Origin: DTU018 sp029550685
GTDB taxonomy: Bacteria; Bacillota; Syntrophomonadia; Syntrophomonadales; Syntrophomonadaceae
Reading direction: 5' to 3'
Length of the DNA: 6,597 nucleotides
Assembly: GCA_035412805.1 (NCBI GenBank)
Contig: DAONVO010000108.1
Coordinates: forward strand, 1-6,597
The position numbers were made by a program, and so were the translations under genes. Numbering within the stretch: position 1 is the stretch's first letter; every line of letters begins with the position of its first letter. The notes beneath the pieces are model-generated. The model was not told where the DNA came from. It worked only from the letters and a program-made list of their open reading frames with translations, and did no database searches. Below, piece after piece: positions 5,290 through 6,597 of the stretch.

Positions 5290-6495
5290 ATGAAAAAGGT
5301 AGTTTTAGCTTATTCAGGCGGCCTGGATACTTCCATCATTATTCCCTGGCTGAAAGAGAATTATGGCTGCGAAGTTATCGCTTTCTGTGCTGACCTGGGG
5401 CAGGGAGAGGAATTGGAACCGGTAAAGAGAAAAGCTATCAAATCAGGTGCCTCCAAAATTTATGTGGAGGATCTGGTGGAAGAGTTCGTAACCCAGTACT
5501 GCTGGCCGGTGCTGAAGGCCGGGGCCGTCTATGAGAAAAAGTATCTTTTGGGAACCTCCTTTGCCCGGCCTTTGATCGCTAAAAAATTAGTAGAAATAGC
5601 TGAACAAGAAGGCGCTGATGCGATTTGTCACGGAGCCACCGGCAAGGGCAATGATCAGGTGCGCTTTGAACTGGGGATAAAAGCCTTAAATCCTGATTTG
5701 AAGATTATTGCTCCCTGGCGGGAATGGCATATCCGCTCCCGGGAGGATGCCATTGAATATGCGGCTGCCCACGGCATCGAAGTACCGGTAACCAAAGAAA
5801 AGATCTACAGCCGGGATCGCAATTTATGGCACATCTCCCATGAAGGCGGGCTGTTAGAAGATCCCGCCAATGAACGTCCCGATGATTTGCTAATATTGAC
5901 CGTTCCACCGGAACAGGCTCCTGATAAGCCTACCTATGTAGAAATAGGATTCGAGCAAGGTATTCCCGTATCCCTGAATGGCCAAAAATACGGTGCGGTA
6001 GAACTATTAACCGAACTAAACCGCCTGGGAGGCGCCAATGGAGTGGGGATAGTTACCATCGTGGAAAACCGCCTGGTGGGCATGAAGTCCCGGGGAGTGT
6101 ACGAAACCCCGGGAGGGACCATCCTGCATGCTGCTCATGATGAACTGGAACGACTGACCCTGGATCGCCGCACCCTGCAGTTTAAAGAACAGGTAGCCAT
6201 CAAATATGCCGAACTGGTTTATGACGGCAACTGGTTCAGCAAGCTGAAAAAGTGCCTGGATGCCTTTATCGATGAAACCCAGAAAACCGTGACTGGTACC
6301 GTGCGGGTTAAACTGTACAAGGGCAGCTGTGAAGCGGTGGCATCCACCTCACCTTATTCCTTATATAGTGAAGATCTCGCTACCTTCGGTGCCGACGAAA
6401 TCTACAGCCATAAGGATGCCGAAGGTTTTATTAATCTATTTGGCCTGCCTCTTAAAGTACAGGCTCTCATGGAACGCAAAGCAACCGGCATTTAG
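5290..6495 (+). CDS. argG: argininosuccinate synthase
   Basis: A cytoplasmic, usually tetrameric enzyme (EC 6.3.4.5) that condenses citrulline and aspartate with ATP through a citrullyl-AMP intermediate. The 401 residues fit the short type 1 family. Motifs: AYSGGLDTS (7-15, the N-type ATP pyrophosphatase loop), CADLGQGEE (33-41), YLLGTSFARPLIAK (85-98), CHGATGKGNDQVRFE (113-127, citrulline/aspartate binding) and YSRDRNLWHISHEGGLLEDP (173-192). The C-terminal part holds the conserved GMKSRGVYETPGG segment, which contributes to citrulline binding and tetramer contacts. The start is clear: GAGGTG at 5277-5282 lies 7 nt before ATG 5290. It is the last gene of the unit, with the terminator about 35 nt after its stop. 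argH, which normally follows, is not adjacent. No truncation or missing key residue is seen. Confidence 0.98.
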   Translation: MKKVVLAYSGGLDTSIIIPWLKENYGCEVIAFCADLGQGEELEPVKRKAIKSGASKIYVEDLVEEFVTQYCWPVLKAGAVYEKKYLLGTSFARPLIAKKLVEIAEQEGADAICHGATGKGNDQVRFELGIKALNPDLKIIAPWREWHIRSREDAIEYAAAHGIEVPVTKEKIYSRDRNLWHISHEGGLLEDPANERPDDLLILTVPPEQAPDKPTYVEIGFEQGIPVSLNGQKYGAVELLTELNRLGGANGVGIVTIVENRLVGMKSRGVYETPGGTILHAAHDELERLTLDRRTLQFKEQVAIKYAELVYDGNWFSKLKKCLDAFIDETQKTVTGTVRVKLYKGSCEAVASTSPYSLYSEDLATFGADEIYSHKDAEGFINLFGLPLKVQALMERKATGI

Positions 6496-6513
6496 GGAGA
6501 CAGAATAGGCTTC

Positions 6514-6590
6514 GACAATTAGTTCCTTTAAACCGGGATCATATTAGTCCCGGTTTTTTTGTGACCAAAGTGCGAAGGAACCATATTGTC
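6514..6590. repeat. inverted repeat enclosing the argG terminator
   Basis: GACAAT (6514-6519) and GTTCCTT (6522-6528) on the left are reverse complements of ATTGTC (6585-6590) and AAGGAAC (6575-6581) on the right. A 2x3-nt internal loop separates the two blocks, giving 13 paired positions outside the terminator stem. The arrangement makes a nested hairpin or a small palindromic element of 77 bp. The right arm is 7 nt from the window end, so its full extent is unknown. Confidence 0.55.
6530..6560 (+). terminator. Rho-independent terminator after argG
   Basis: AAACCGGGA (6530-6538) pairs with TCCCGGTTT (6548-6556) around a 9-nt loop and runs into seven T (6554-6560). The strong CCGGG core and T-run make it a convincing intrinsic terminator, 34 nt after the argG stop. 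It marks the end of the argD-to-argG transcript. The A-run on the left is short, so it is primarily a + strand terminator. Confidence 0.88.
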
Positions 6591-6597
6591 CCATATA

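Noticed and set aside
6561..6597. GTGACCAAAG frame open to the window end, similar to the first codons of the GTPase gene (GTGACCAAG)
   Set aside because: It directly follows the terminator T-run without an RBS, and the similarity is limited to about eight bases, so chance is sufficient.
1..6597. CRISPR array, tRNA, rRNA, insertion sequence or phage genes
   Set aside because: No regularly spaced direct repeats, tRNA-like cloverleaf, transposase or phage-type protein was seen on either strand.

Overview
The window is an arginine-biosynthesis locus, all on the + strand, from a bacterium that is most probably a Firmicute of the Clostridia (Syntrophomonas/Pelotomaculum-like). That placement rests on three things: the protein style of ArgB, ArgD, ArgF and ArgG, the strong purine-rich Shine-Dalgarno sites in front of most genes, and the mixed, mid-range GC content. 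It is an inference from recognised family patterns, not from a database match.

Layout: 1-197 is a non-coding leader. It carries an imperfect inverted repeat of a widely dispersed bacterial intergenic type (28-115), then a small AT-rich palindrome (132-149) and the argB ribosome-binding site. argB (N-acetylglutamate kinase) spans 198-1061. A 294-nt gap up to the preferred argD start holds degenerate repeat pieces. Then comes a tight gene string: argD (1356-2546), argF (2566-3507), a YpeA-like GNAT acetyltransferase (3519-3962), a predicted P-loop GTPase related to cyclic 2,3-diphosphoglycerate synthetase (3959-5269, GTG start, 4-nt overlap with the GNAT gene) and argG (5290-6495). A good intrinsic terminator (6530-6560), itself framed by a second inverted repeat (6514-6590), closes the unit.

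How the genes work together: ArgB phosphorylates N-acetylglutamate. ArgD transaminates the semialdehyde made by ArgC, which is not in the window. ArgF carbamoylates ornithine to citrulline, and ArgG joins citrulline to aspartate. argC, argJ/argA, argH, carA/carB and argR are not in the window. The terminator directly after argG means argH is not next in the same transcript, unlike the common argGH arrangement.

The two non-canonical genes between argF and argG are the most interesting part. The GNAT protein could be an N-acetylglutamate synthase or a protein/metabolite acetyltransferase. The GTPase-like protein has no established role in bacteria. Their overlap with each other and their position inside the arg operon suggest a linked role in arginine or carbamoyl-phosphate metabolism, which is a hypothesis only. 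All six genes look intact, with family-typical motifs and lengths.
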